A DNA stretch of 64,000 nt from JARBAU01 sp040414675 (lineage in GTDB: Archaea; Thermoproteota; Nitrososphaeria; Nitrososphaerales; Nitrososphaeraceae): the NCBI GenBank assembly GCA_040414675.1, contig JBEDUN010000164.1, forward strand, positions 29,481-93,480. Direction: 5' to 3'. The notes beneath the pieces were generated by a model. That model had not been told where the DNA came from. It saw only the letters and a list, made by a program, of their open reading frames with translations, and searched no databases. The position numbers were made by a program, and so were the translations under genes. Positions 56,364 through 64,000 of this stretch are shown here, in pieces. Positions within the stretch are counted from its first letter, which is position 1. Every line of letters begins with the position of its first letter.

Positions 56364-57116
56364 TTAGTCTTGGACTCTAGGAGCCAAATAGAAATGGATC
56401 CTACCAAGGTTCAAAACCCTGAATTCCAGCCTAATGGGCATTTTACTTGAGAATTCAGCAGCGATCGAGCCTCCTGTTGTACTTATCGCCTTCGTAACCT
56501 TAGAAAGATAATCTATGCTGTAGGTAGCACTGCTCTGTTCCTTCACGTCTAGTTCTTCCAAACCTTCACTCTTAGGATCAAGAGTGATTTCAGCCTCACC
56601 AGAGTCGCCCTTTCCAGAAAAATGAATTGCAGATGTTTCTGATTTAATTGACAAGTATTCGGAAACAATATTGATATCGGAGAGGATTCTATCAAATGCT
56701 CCAGCTACTAATACTGCCTTTGTGTTAAAACTTAGTTTGGGAAGTGGAGTAGCACTTGCAGAACTTTCAATAAGTCGCATTTTATATTCACGGCGATAGC
56801 CATCATGCATTTTTACTAACAAAGTACTATCTTCAGCAAGACTCATCTCAACTGAATCTTTCTTCTCCCCCCTTCTAATCACTTTTAATAGCTCGTCAAT
56901 TCGGACTCCGAATTTTACCGCTGAATCACATTCGAAGCTCTCAAAAGTTGTATTCGGCCAATGAATGTCGATTAGAGCTACATGCGATGGGTCCATTCCT
57001 CTAAAGGAAATACCCTCAATATTGGCTTCAAATGTTGCTTCGTCTACCAGAGTAGAGATTGCTGACGCAACAGCTTTCCATTCTTCTGTAGATCTTGTCC
57101 TAGCTCTGAATACCAA
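56364..57116 (-). CDS. pcn: DNA polymerase sliding clamp (PCNA)
   Basis: The 250-residue protein carries PCNA landmarks: ISFRGMDPSHVALIDI near residue 40 and a C-terminal FSSKMPIRLEFRVLNLGRIHFYLAPRV with the PxR motif of the PIP-pocket face. Length is that of a standard homotrimeric clamp. The genes of tfs and rpoL lie upstream on the same strand, a replication-transcription grouping seen in thaumarchaea. The ATG at 57116 is used. Confidence 0.95.
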   Translation of the reverse strand: MVFRARTRSTEEWKAVASAISTLVDEATFEANIEGISFRGMDPSHVALIDIHWPNTTFESFECDSAVKFGVRIDELLKVIRRGEKKDSVEMSLAEDSTLLVKMHDGYRREYKMRLIESSASATPLPKLSFNTKAVLVAGAFDRILSDINIVSEYLSIKSETSAIHFSGKGDSGEAEITLDPKSEGLEELDVKEQSSATYSIDYLSKVTKAISTTGGSIAAEFSSKMPIRLEFRVLNLGRIHFYLAPRVQD

Positions 57117-57423
57117 ATAATGTCAATAGATTGGCTATTAATAGCCGATTTTAATGTATTGCTAGATATATCTTCAATTAGGAAATAGAATAAACTTGTG
57201 ACATCATCCAGACCGCTACTGAAAAACACTACTTATTAAATGCCTTTCTGGGATAAGCCACACTCTCAAACGACGCGGTTCGGGCGCCATCCATTACCTC
57301 ACTTACGTAGACAAATATCTGGAAGAGAGAATTAAGTCAATTCATCTACTTCAATCAAAAAACTATCTAATTATATTTTGCTAAGTAGTTACTGAAATTC
57401 AGTAACGCGGGTCATGTTGTTAA
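57117..57423. other. Intergenic region between tfs and pcn, nothing recognised
   Basis: About 300 bp. No coding frame or strong repeat was recognised; a TATA element for pcn is expected at about 57145. Confidence 0.35.
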
Positions 57424-57777
57424 TTAAGAATAGTTTCTCCATGTGTGATTGCACTTAGTACATCTGTAAAATTGTGTAGTTGCCTCATCTGCTGACCTAG
57501 TCTGAAGCATCCACCAGTAGGCTGTGCTATTTCCACATTTAGTGCAATCTATAGAAGTCGTTGGTAAGGCACTTGGTCCCTTGTCAGTTTCAATTACCTT
57601 CAATGAACCAGAATCTTGTTCTGAATAATGTGGGGCACCTTTCTTAGCAGATGAGGGATATGTATTCTCTGTAAAATTATTTTCACTGTCAATTTTTGTA
57701 CCACATTTAGGACAGAATACAATGCCTTCATCGACCCTTGACTTCATTCTTGTTTCACATTTAGGACAGAACTTCAC
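57424..57777 (-). CDS. tfs: Transcription factor S (TFS, TFIIS-like)
   Basis: The 117-residue protein has an N-terminal zinc ribbon (CPKC and CPKC near residues 4-26) and a C-terminal ribbon (CTKC, CTKC near residues 78 and 107). Between these two ligands the acidic hairpin RSADEATT carries the Asp-Glu pair that reaches into RNA polymerase to stimulate transcript cleavage. It is the archaeal counterpart of TFIIS and Rpb9. Its start is 19 bp after the rpoL stop. Confidence 0.92.
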   Translation of the reverse strand: MKFCPKCETRMKSRVDEGIVFCPKCGTKIDSENNFTENTYPSSAKKGAPHYSEQDSGSLKVIETDKGPSALPTTSIDCTKCGNSTAYWWMLQTRSADEATTQFYRCTKCNHTWRNYS

Positions 57778-57796
57778 TTATCCTTATTCTCCTCTT

Positions 57797-58078
57797 TTAT
57801 TGACTCTTCATTACGTCCGCAAAAGTTTTACCTATTTGTCGAACATATTCGGAAGCAAGTGTAGTTGCTTCACTTAAGGCTTCAACTGGATCTTTCTTGT
57901 TTGTCAAGAGCCTCATCATATAGTCTTTTATAAGTGGGTGTTTTAGCATTACACCTGCAAATTCAACAGCTGTTTGCTTTAGCAATTCATACTGAATGAT
58001 GTACATAACCGCGATATCTTCCTCTTCGATCTTCAATTCTAATTCATTATCTCTCAGCTGAATGATCTCTGCAAGCAT
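57797..58078 (-). CDS. rpo11: DNA-directed RNA polymerase subunit Rpo11 (RpoL)
   Basis: The 93-residue subunit forms the assembly platform with Rpo3, the archaeal equivalent of the alpha N-terminal dimer. The chain contains the fold's beta-strand-helix features, LELKIEEEDIAV, then QYELLKQTAVEFAGVMLKHPLIKDYMMRLLTNKKDPVEAL, in which the HPL segment and the later ALSEA are typical. It is co-transcribed with tfs. Confidence 0.82.
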   Translation of the reverse strand: MLAEIIQLRDNELELKIEEEDIAVMYIIQYELLKQTAVEFAGVMLKHPLIKDYMMRLLTNKKDPVEALSEATTLASEYVRQIGKTFADVMKSQ

Positions 58079-58134
58079 TAAAAAGACAACTACTTATTGA
58101 GGATATAAATCATATCCTGCTGAATTCTATATTT

Positions 58135-58659
58135 ATGACATCCTTGGATCAGACTAGTTCCATAGCTAATATCGCCTTGAGCAAATATAGTGAACAGGTA
58201 AAACCAAGCAATTTTTTATCATTATCCCTCTCGTTTAGAATCGAAGGACAAATAAGGGTCTTATTTGAACAACGAAATTGGGAAAAGGCATATGATAAAC
58301 ATGATAACATTTTCAGGCTAACAATAGAAGTAGAGGTGAAATCAGGAAGAAAGGCAATTACCTCATTAAAGTTTGTCCGAAAAGCTGTCTTATTCTGGAC
58401 TAGGAGTCCGAAGATTCCTCATAGAATTTGGACAATGATAGTTAAGGATGACGAGTCTTTCTATCCGTCAACGGTTGATGAAGCGAAGTCCCTTTTATTT
58501 GATATTGAAAAGATTATCGAGCTAAATATTTCCAATCTTAAACCAGGTAAACATACACTCAAAGCAGAAATCCGTGCTTCTTGGGGTAAACACTTGTTTT
58601 CAAACCCAACAAAAATACATGCAAGATCAGATGAAATCCAAATCTTCAAAGAACTTTAG
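58135..58659 (+). CDS. Protein of unknown function, beta-rich
   Basis: The 174-residue protein has alternating strands (FLSLSLSFRIEGQIRVLFEQRN, then IFRLTIEVEVKSGRKAIT) and ends with a run KHTLKAEIRASWGKHLFSNPTKIHARSDEIQIFKEL. The pattern suggests an immunoglobulin-like or arrestin-like domain, with no signal peptide. It starts 57 bp from the divergent rpo11. No family was recognised; it may be paralogous to the small beta-rich protein at 49787-50146. Confidence 0.55.
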   Translation: MTSLDQTSSIANIALSKYSEQVKPSNFLSLSLSFRIEGQIRVLFEQRNWEKAYDKHDNIFRLTIEVEVKSGRKAITSLKFVRKAVLFWTRSPKIPHRIWTMIVKDDESFYPSTVDEAKSLLFDIEKIIELNISNLKPGKHTLKAEIRASWGKHLFSNPTKIHARSDEIQIFKEL

Positions 58660-58791
58660 AATTATTTGTGAGCACCTTAATCTTTAGTTCAGAAAGGCTA
58701 GAATTCATCGTTGTGTATGGGAAATTAGCCTAGCTAAAAATGAAATATTTTAGGCATTTTTCACCTCAAAACAGATCGTCGATATTAGAAC

Positions 58792-58938
58792 TTACTCAGG
58801 AACTGAATCACAAGTAAGTTTTCCGTCCACTACTTTAACAAAAAGATATCTGTTATCCTTAAAAATCAATGTTAGTTCACCGCTATTCTCTTCAACATCC
58901 AAAAGTTCCTGGCCTTTTATGCCATCAAATTTGCCCAT
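58792..58938 (-). CDS. 48-residue protein of unknown function
   Basis: A frame from ATG at 58938 to TAA at 58792 encodes MGKFDGIKGQELLDVEENSG followed by two strands (ELTLIFKDNRYLFVKVVDGKL) and an acidic end. The pattern looks like a small beta-hairpin protein and is clean of stops; spacing to neighbours is compatible with an independent tiny gene. No family recognised. Confidence 0.5.
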   Translation of the reverse strand: MGKFDGIKGQELLDVEENSGELTLIFKDNRYLFVKVVDGKLTCDSVPE

Positions 58939-59129
58939 ACACCTAACTAGTATATGCATCTATTTAGGTTATTGATTCTAATACTTTCATATTAAATGAA
59001 GTCCGTTAAGAACCAATCCAGGACCATCTTTTACATACTCAACAAGGCGAGTATGTAACTATTCGGGATCCAAAATAGAACTATCTCCACATGTTTTTAT
59101 ACACGGGTGTATTTTATAGGACTAGATCT

Positions 59130-59360
59130 ATGCCACAAGCGTTCGTATTGATGAATGCTGAATTAGGAAGCGAGGACTCTATTGTAGATGAGCTAAGAAA
59201 AATCGAAGGCGTGAAGGAAGTGTATCAGGTTTATGGAGTGTATGATATTGTTGCGCAAGTGGAATCAAATACTATGGAGCGGGTAAAGGAAACTATTACC
59301 TGGAAATTGAGAAAACTTAATGGTGTAAAGTCGACGTTAACAATGATTGTAATGGAATGA
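59130..59360 (+). CDS. Stand-alone Lrp/AsnC ligand-binding (RAM) domain
   Basis: The 76-residue protein (MPQAFVLMNAELGSED, VDELRKIEGVKEVYQVYGVYDIVAQVES, LNGVKSTLTMIV) is the RAM effector-binding domain of Lrp/AsnC regulators without a DNA-binding domain. The start at 59130 is preferred over an upstream in-frame start at 59091. Such proteins form beta-sheet dimers or higher oligomers, bind amino acids, and can form mixed oligomers with full Lrp proteins such as the one at 42394. Confidence 0.83.
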   Translation: MPQAFVLMNAELGSEDSIVDELRKIEGVKEVYQVYGVYDIVAQVESNTMERVKETITWKLRKLNGVKSTLTMIVME

Positions 59361-59459
59361 CTACAAATTTGTTTGAATATTGTGGGTATCATGAATGCCT
59401 TTTATCACTATTCCTTGTGCGTAACTTTAATCTTCTACCAATACATATAGAGAGAGTAG

Positions 59460-59630
59460 ATGATCCTTTTTAATAAAGGCAATAAGGATACAGACGGCCT
59501 TGTAAAGTGCAAGTACTGCAATATGAAATTTGAAGGGAAGGATAGATTAAAGAGGCATCAGAAAAAGGCACATAGTGAAAGAGGGGAGAGTGAGGGTCAG
59601 TCTAATGCTAATCCTTTTGGTGGCTTCTAA
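59460..59630 (+). CDS. 56-residue single C2H2 zinc-finger protein
   Basis: The product contains CKYCNMKFEGKDRLKRHQKKAH, that is C-x2-C then H-x4-H, a classical C2H2 finger near residues 17-38, flanked by a Lys-rich start and a low-complexity tail ending in Phe-Gly-Gly-Phe. Small C2H2 fingers occur in thaumarchaea; function unknown. Its reading frame is complete and too short for usual gene callers. Confidence 0.7.
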   Translation: MILFNKGNKDTDGLVKCKYCNMKFEGKDRLKRHQKKAHSERGESEGQSNANPFGGF

Positions 59631-60240
59631 CCACAGTAACTCAAATTGAGTTTCTGTAATCTCAAATACAATTTTTAGCGGTAGATATTTTATACATAAT
59701 GCGACTTTGACTTGTGTGCCTTCCTGCTATAACAAATCAATGTTGTTGTCTGAATTCTGACCTGTTCAAATGCACTGATTCAATGGTTTGGTCAACGAAC
59801 AAGTACATTGTTTGAGGATCTTCGAATTGAGAGACTGCATAATATCTGGACTATTTCATACGAGTATTCAATTAAATTGCAAAGTTGCAATTCAATGAAG
59901 GAATTGAGACCGATGAAGATGATTCCTGGTTAATGGACTTATTAATATGTTAATACATATGCGATCCCGCACAAAAGATTAAATCTAAATTTTTGATTTG
60001 TGGTCTCGAACTAGCTTTGAGATATGATTTAACAACTCAAATGATCTGACTAATATCCAGTACTCCATAGACAACTCATTTAGAGTTAAGATGAGTGCAT
60101 TTGTTTGCACTCTACCGCTACTCGACTTAATTGCAAAGTTTCATAATTATAGATTTCGATATTAAGAGTGAACTAGATTTCGTAACCTACTTCGTTCAAA
60201 TGATATTAATAGTCATTTCTATAGAATAGAACTATACACA
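59631..60240. other. 610-bp intergenic region
   Basis: AT-rich, no frame with coding character. A perfect 7-bp inverted repeat (GAGTGCA, TGCACTC) lies at 60093-60112. A TATA element for the phosphatase gene is expected near 60215. Confidence 0.4.
60093..60112. repeat. Short inverted repeat
   Basis: GAGTGCA and TGCACTC flank a 6-nt loop. It lies 130 bp before the phosphatase gene; it may form a small hairpin or be a regulator site. Confidence 0.35.
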
Positions 60241-60864
60241 TTGGCGCTGGCAATTCTTATGCGACACGGAGAAGCTGAAAACAATGTCAATCGAGTGTTG
60301 GTAGGAAGACATCTTGAATCTCACCTAACTTCCTACGGCAAGCAGCAGGCTACTGAAACTGCTCGATTGATTCAAAATATGCCCATCAAGAAAATATATG
60401 CGAGCCCAGTAATACGAACAATAGAAACTGCCGAGATAGTTTCCAAAATCCTAGGAATACCCTACGTTATCGACGAACGTCTATATGAAATAGATCTCGG
60501 CAAGTTGGTCGGAATGCGATATGAAGAAATAATCAGAAAGCATGGTAATCTGTTTCTGAAATTCTATTCTGAACAAGACCCTACTCTAGCTGACTATGGT
60601 GTGGAAACCTTTTCATCAGTCAAGTGGCGAATAAATAATCTCCTGGACGAAATAAGGGAGACGCATACAAATGAGAATGTATTAATGATCACACATTTGG
60701 ATCCAATAAAAGCTGCCATCTCAGCCTTGCTCCACCTGCAAGCGGAAGCATTATATCGATGGCATATTAGAAATGCCTCTCTCACGATTCTTAAGAATGA
60801 AGGCAATCTCTTTACAGTATTTGGTGTAAACGTCATGTGTATGGATCGATATTTGAATGACTAA
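60241..60864 (+). CDS. Histidine phosphatase superfamily protein (phosphoglycerate mutase-like)
   Basis: The 207-residue enzyme has LAILMRHGEAENN near residues 3-15, with the catalytic RHG histidine, Arg in SPVIRTIETAEI near 60, the ERLYEIDLGKLVG loop near 82 and the second histidine in MITHLDPIKAA near 153. The RHG branch includes phosphoglycerate mutases, alpha-ribazole phosphatases and others; specific substrate cannot be told. The start is TTG at 60241, needed to keep the conserved N-terminus. Confidence 0.88.
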   Translation: MALAILMRHGEAENNVNRVLVGRHLESHLTSYGKQQATETARLIQNMPIKKIYASPVIRTIETAEIVSKILGIPYVIDERLYEIDLGKLVGMRYEEIIRKHGNLFLKFYSEQDPTLADYGVETFSSVKWRINNLLDEIRETHTNENVLMITHLDPIKAAISALLHLQAEALYRWHIRNASLTILKNEGNLFTVFGVNVMCMDRYLND

Positions 60865-61014
60865 ATTGTGCCTACCACCTGAACATCAAGATTTTGAATG
60901 TTCTATGTCCTACTTGCTCATACCGTGTATTGAATCCGAATAGTTGTTCTAATAACTTCGACCTAAGACCTCCACTTATAACGAATTATATTAGGTGGCT
61001 GACCATATTATTAA

Positions 61015-62127
61015 GTGGCCAAAATTTTACGTATTTTTGGCGAGATGCTTTTTTCGAATTTAGTACTGCAGGCTTTACTTTTGAATATAGTTGTTGGAGC
61101 ATCTTTTATCAGTCCTGCGTATGCCCACTTTTCACATCTTTCCCATTACAACGGAGGCGGTTTAGGTATAGGCAAATATTACGTCTATCAGGCCATGGAT
61201 CCGGAATACACGCCTACAAATCAGCCTGCCCAGATTAGCTTTAGTATACAGGACTACAATGGAAATGACGTAAATGCGCGGCTAATGACCATGGTCGAGA
61301 TTTATTCTGAAAAGACAGGAGAAAGGATTGCAACCTATCCTTGGACAGTGAGGACTTTTGGTGACTTTTATCTCTATCATACCTTCAATGAGCTTGGAAA
61401 TTATCAAATAGTATTGAGCATCTTCGACAGCTACAATAAAACTCCCCCTCAGGTCGGAACGAGTAGCCCTCCGAGGGATATATTAAGTAACAATGAGGAT
61501 TGTAGTTGCGATAGGGGTGTATTTAATATCTCTGTGACGAACTCGTTCGGAGATATTTTTGTTACTGCAGTGTTTATTGGGATATTTGGAATAATTATTG
61601 TCTTCGGGATCGTGTTAGTTATGACTTATCGTAACCAAAAACGGAATACAGAGGGCCGCCCAAAAGCCGAAAGCAAATTCGTGCTAAAATACGCGATTAT
61701 GCTTCTTGCAATTGCTGCAGGCTTCGTTCACCTAGCCGTATATGCGGAACATGGATCGTTACGGATTGAGTATAGTATATTTTTACTCGTCGCAGGAGCA
61801 TGTCAATTCGCATATGGCATGTTATACACCCTACTAACAGTTTCCAACAGGCAAATGAATTTTAATAATATGCAATTTGCATTGTTATACTACAAAAAGA
61901 CTCTAATTCTGAATCTATTTGGACTCATAGGTACCGGAGTTCTACTTGGGCTGTATATTTATTCAGTTGTATTGCCACCACCACTATCTCCGAACAAAGT
62001 TCCCGAAAATGTGGATTTGGGAGGTATTATGGATAAGATTCTAGAAGCTAGTCTAGTTTTGGGAATCATTTATCTTATGAGGTGGGAGAAAAGGCAACTA
62101 AAAGCAAACTTGTTGCACGCTGCTTAA
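61015..62127 (+). CDS. Exported multi-TM protein of unknown function
   Basis: The 370-residue protein starts at GTG 61015. A signal peptide (residues 1-37, ending near SPAYAHFSH) precedes an external beta-rich domain of about 145 residues with three cysteines, then five membrane helices (about 185-208, 225-242, 250-275, 300-325 and 345-360). The layout is unusual for an archaeal transporter and suggests a sensor or a partner of a periplasmic enzyme. A His-rich start of the mature part (AHFSHLSHYN) could bind metal. No family recognised. Confidence 0.72.
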   Translation: MAKILRIFGEMLFSNLVLQALLLNIVVGASFISPAYAHFSHLSHYNGGGLGIGKYYVYQAMDPEYTPTNQPAQISFSIQDYNGNDVNARLMTMVEIYSEKTGERIATYPWTVRTFGDFYLYHTFNELGNYQIVLSIFDSYNKTPPQVGTSSPPRDILSNNEDCSCDRGVFNISVTNSFGDIFVTAVFIGIFGIIIVFGIVLVMTYRNQKRNTEGRPKAESKFVLKYAIMLLAIAAGFVHLAVYAEHGSLRIEYSIFLLVAGACQFAYGMLYTLLTVSNRQMNFNNMQFALLYYKKTLILNLFGLIGTGVLLGLYIYSVVLPPPLSPNKVPENVDLGGIMDKILEASLVLGIIYLMRWEKRQLKANLLHAA

Positions 62128-62313
62128 ATTGCTTTTTGCTTTTACATCACTATTTTTTGGTCAATATGTGATATATTTCCTTTGTAAATTGCGACCAGGT
62201 TTACCTGCTGTGGCGGTCTTATTAGAGAAATTGAATAGATGTTTGGCAAGCAATGGACTCTAGAAACCATTTATTTTCTGAGATAAAGCATGTAATAGTA
62301 CAACACCATAGAT

Positions 62314-62820
62314 TTGGTGAAAGAATCAAGATATGTTAGGTTGGTACGTATTATTTTTCACATTTTGATGAATGCTAGGATACCACTATTTCTGCATCGG
62401 AAAAGCAAACATATATTCACAGGCTGGCAAGATCTATCCCTGCTTACTATTAGACAGTATAAAGGTAAGAGTTATCGTGTGTTCCCTGAATGGCTGGTAG
62501 AAGCTTACTATCTTAGAAACTTCCTCCAAATATCTAAAATACCTTATTTCACAACACTACAAAAATTTAGTGATAGAATCGCGGTCACAATTCTGTAAGA
62601 AATTATCTTATCACTCATCTCTCTTATTAACGTCAATCACATATTCTTTGGAATAGATTCATCGGGATTCGAGTCAACCCACTCATCTCACTACCAATAC
62701 CGAAAGAGCAAAGTTAAGAAAAAAATGGATCAAGTTATCTGTTGGAGCTGATATTCTTGAGCAGATAATCTGTAGCATTAAGATAAGGACATCTTAATCT
62801 GACTTCAATCCTTTTAATCT
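62314..62820 (+). pseudogene. Decayed IS5-like transposase
   Basis: The first frame (62314-62598) has FLHRKSK, LSLLTIRQY, SYR and then KIPYFTTLQKFSDR. A second frame resumes around 62650 with FFGIDSSGFESTH, and a third around 62720 reads KWIKLSVGADILEQIICSIKIR before a stop. These are the N-terminal, first-Asp (D-S-S-G-F) and middle segments of an IS5-group DDE transposase, split by a frameshift and stops. The C-terminal catalytic parts are gone. The piece at 46196-46444 is related. Confidence 0.75.
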
Positions 62821-63005
62821 TTAGATATTATATTTAATTCCATTTTTCGCGATTTTATGCTCTCAATTATAATTCAGACTCCCAAATGCTGGCACCACCT
62901 TAGATACGAACTACACAGCTAAAGGCTAAAACTTATCGAGGAAATTTATTTACATTTGCATATTGTTGGGTATGTCACCATTCCCAGATGAGTGAAACGA
63001 TAGTC

Positions 63006-63108
63006 TAGTAAGTAAGGTAGTAGGTAAGTATTTGGATAGTAAGTATATGACTGAAGTGTAGTATATATTGAAGACATAAATAATCGACTTACCTTACTTT
63101 ACTTACTA
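63006..63108. repeat. GTAAGTA direct and inverted repeats
   Basis: GTAAGTA occurs at 63008-63014, 63024-63030 and 63039-63045 on the plus strand and inverted at 63100-63106 as TACTTAC. A perfect 10-bp inverted repeat, TAGTAAGTAA (63006-63015) and TTACTTACTA (63099-63108), bounds the block. The repeats lie directly before a small helix-turn-helix gene and look iteron- or operator-like. Confidence 0.65.
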
Positions 63109-63110
63109 AC

Positions 63111-63344
63111 TTGAAACATACTTACCCACATACAAAAAGAGGAAGCAAAAAGCAACGCATATGGACACTAGTATCTGACGGGAAATATAGTCCCGATCAA
63201 ATTGCTTCAATGGTGGGTACTACGATTGAATATGTTTGGAAGGAAACGAGTAGGTTCAAGAAAGCTAGGACGGGAACTGGCCTTGTTATGAGTAAGACTA
63301 CTGAACTATCAAAAAAAAAGGTCCGAGACATCAATATTTGTTAG
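63111..63344 (+). CDS. Small helix-turn-helix protein
   Basis: The 77-residue basic protein starts at a TTG beside the repeat block. Its first 16 residues are Lys/His-rich. Residues 19-50, WTLVSDGKYSPDQIASMVGTTIEYVWKETSRF, form a helix-turn-helix, with DQIASMVG as the turn. It resembles the N-terminal part of the downstream gene (GKKPADVIADYGFNPDLVEFEYHRF), so the two may share ancestry. It may bind the upstream repeats. Confidence 0.6.
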   Translation: MKHTYPHTKRGSKKQRIWTLVSDGKYSPDQIASMVGTTIEYVWKETSRFKKARTGTGLVMSKTTELSKKKVRDINIC

Positions 63345-63408
63345 GCAGACGGATCAGATATCACATGGTGGAATCCAGGATTCGCCGGAATCTAAGAGCC
63401 GAGATCCA

Positions 63409-63978
63409 ATGATTCCTGTTGAGAGCATTTACATTAATGGTAAATCTGATAGATTGTTGAATCTACCTAAAATGGAGTCATCAGATCTAAAGGCATTATA
63501 TAAGGAGTTTAATGCAGGAAAAAAACCCGCAGATGTAATTGCAGACTATGGGTTTAATCCGGATTTGGTGGAATTTGAATATCACAGATTCTTGAGATTA
63601 TCTGGTATAGATATCGATGGGCTTTTGAAGCACATCATTTCAGATTGTAGTAGAATTATGGAACCTCAAGGGAGACTCAAACTCCTCATTGACAAGTACC
63701 ATGAAGAGCATAAATTACAAAACAAAGATATTTGCAAGCTTTTATCACTAAAAAATGAACACGAATGGCAATCTAGGCTTCATGTCTCTATGCATATTCC
63801 AATAGTACCCTTTCCTGACAGTATCGTGCCACTGAAATGTATTCAATGCAGACAGCCCTTGCTTGGGGCTTTAATTAATCCCAACTTTGATATTGGCGTG
63901 ATTATCCTTAATCAATTTTCGAATTTTCTATGTAATCGATGTAGGGACTCTAGAATTCAAGTTCCAAGCGGTGCCTAA
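63409..63978 (+). CDS. Helix-turn-helix protein with C-terminal zinc ribbon
   Basis: The 189-residue protein has a helix-turn-helix-like segment near residues 30-60 (ALYKEFNAGKKPADVIADYGFN), a helical middle, and a C-terminal zinc site with CIQCRQP near 144 and CNRCRDS near 178. The pair of elements suggests a DNA- or RNA-binding factor. It follows 64 bp after the smaller helix-turn-helix gene and may be co-transcribed. No family recognised. Confidence 0.6.
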   Translation: MIPVESIYINGKSDRLLNLPKMESSDLKALYKEFNAGKKPADVIADYGFNPDLVEFEYHRFLRLSGIDIDGLLKHIISDCSRIMEPQGRLKLLIDKYHEEHKLQNKDICKLLSLKNEHEWQSRLHVSMHIPIVPFPDSIVPLKCIQCRQPLLGALINPNFDIGVIILNQFSNFLCNRCRDSRIQVPSGA

Positions 63979-64000
63979 TAATAAAACGGATCGTAACTGA

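Noticed and set aside
60894..61238. 114-codon frame over the start of the exported membrane protein
   Set aside because: It overlaps the signal peptide and external domain of a better-supported gene in another frame.
62650..62680. GGGATTCGAGTC resembling a reverse T arm
   Set aside because: It is explained by the transposase fragment and has no tRNA structure around it.

Overview
The window is AT-rich archaeal chromosome and reads as an ammonia-oxidising thaumarchaeon of the order Nitrososphaerales, possibly Nitrosocosmicus-like. This rests on gene content: topoisomerase VI, PCNA, transcription factor S, RpoL, SecE, archaeal uL1/uL10/P1-type L12, PurP, an N-anchored plastocyanin-like protein, a Rieske/cytochrome b pair, a PHA synthase with an AbrB-type phasin, ATP-type PEP carboxykinase and intron-bearing tRNAs. 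No amo, rRNA or CRISPR locus is present, so the genus is inference. Genes are short-spaced, often leaderless with a TATA box about 30 nt before the start, and intergenic stretches are long.

Layout. 1-8.5 kb: start of purM (cut by the edge), a DtxR-type regulator, a molybdate/tungstate permease and ATPase without a visible binding-protein gene, a 14-TM exporter, and the molybdopterin gene moaA. 8.6-16.2 kb: a surface module made of a two-domain winged-helix regulator with a membrane protein, a 1164-residue anchored surface protein translationally coupled to a LolD/MacB-type ATPase, and a divergent 600-residue secreted relative; two promoters here share a palindromic site. 16.5-27 kb: YkgJ-type Cys-cluster protein and ArsA-like ATPase, a dual-specificity phosphatase, thiC, nadE, an HD hydrolase and an isochorismatase-like hydrolase. 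27-34 kb: top6A/top6B preceded by a 52-codon ORF, then aspartate kinase and branched-chain aminotransferase with overlapping ends, and a CPBP-type membrane protease. 34.8-41.9 kb: a tRNA-Gln interrupted by three introns, pckA, folE and queC (7-deazaguanine/archaeosine precursors), an all-alpha NTP pyrophosphatase and purP.

42-46.6 kb: translation and secretion genes (secE, rpl12 converging on rpl10-rpl1), an IS remnant and an intron-containing tRNA-Arg. 46.8-49.6 kb: polyhydroxyalkanoate locus (phaC, phasin-AbrB protein, alpha/beta hydrolase). 50-55 kb: plastocyanin-like copper protein, rhodanese, and the Rieske plus cytochrome b of the quinol-oxidising complex. 55-60 kb: agmatinase-family enzyme and an information-processing cluster (rpoL, tfs, pcn), with tiny genes for a stand-alone RAM domain and a single C2H2 zinc finger. 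60-64 kb: histidine phosphatase, a signal-peptide membrane protein, a decayed IS5-like transposase, and a repeat-rich segment in front of two small helix-turn-helix/zinc-ribbon genes.

The most unusual features are the three-intron tRNA-Gln (splicing the proposed introns gives an exact 73-nt cloverleaf), the surface-protein/ABC-ATPase module with its shared palindrome, and the iteron-like repeats before the last two genes.
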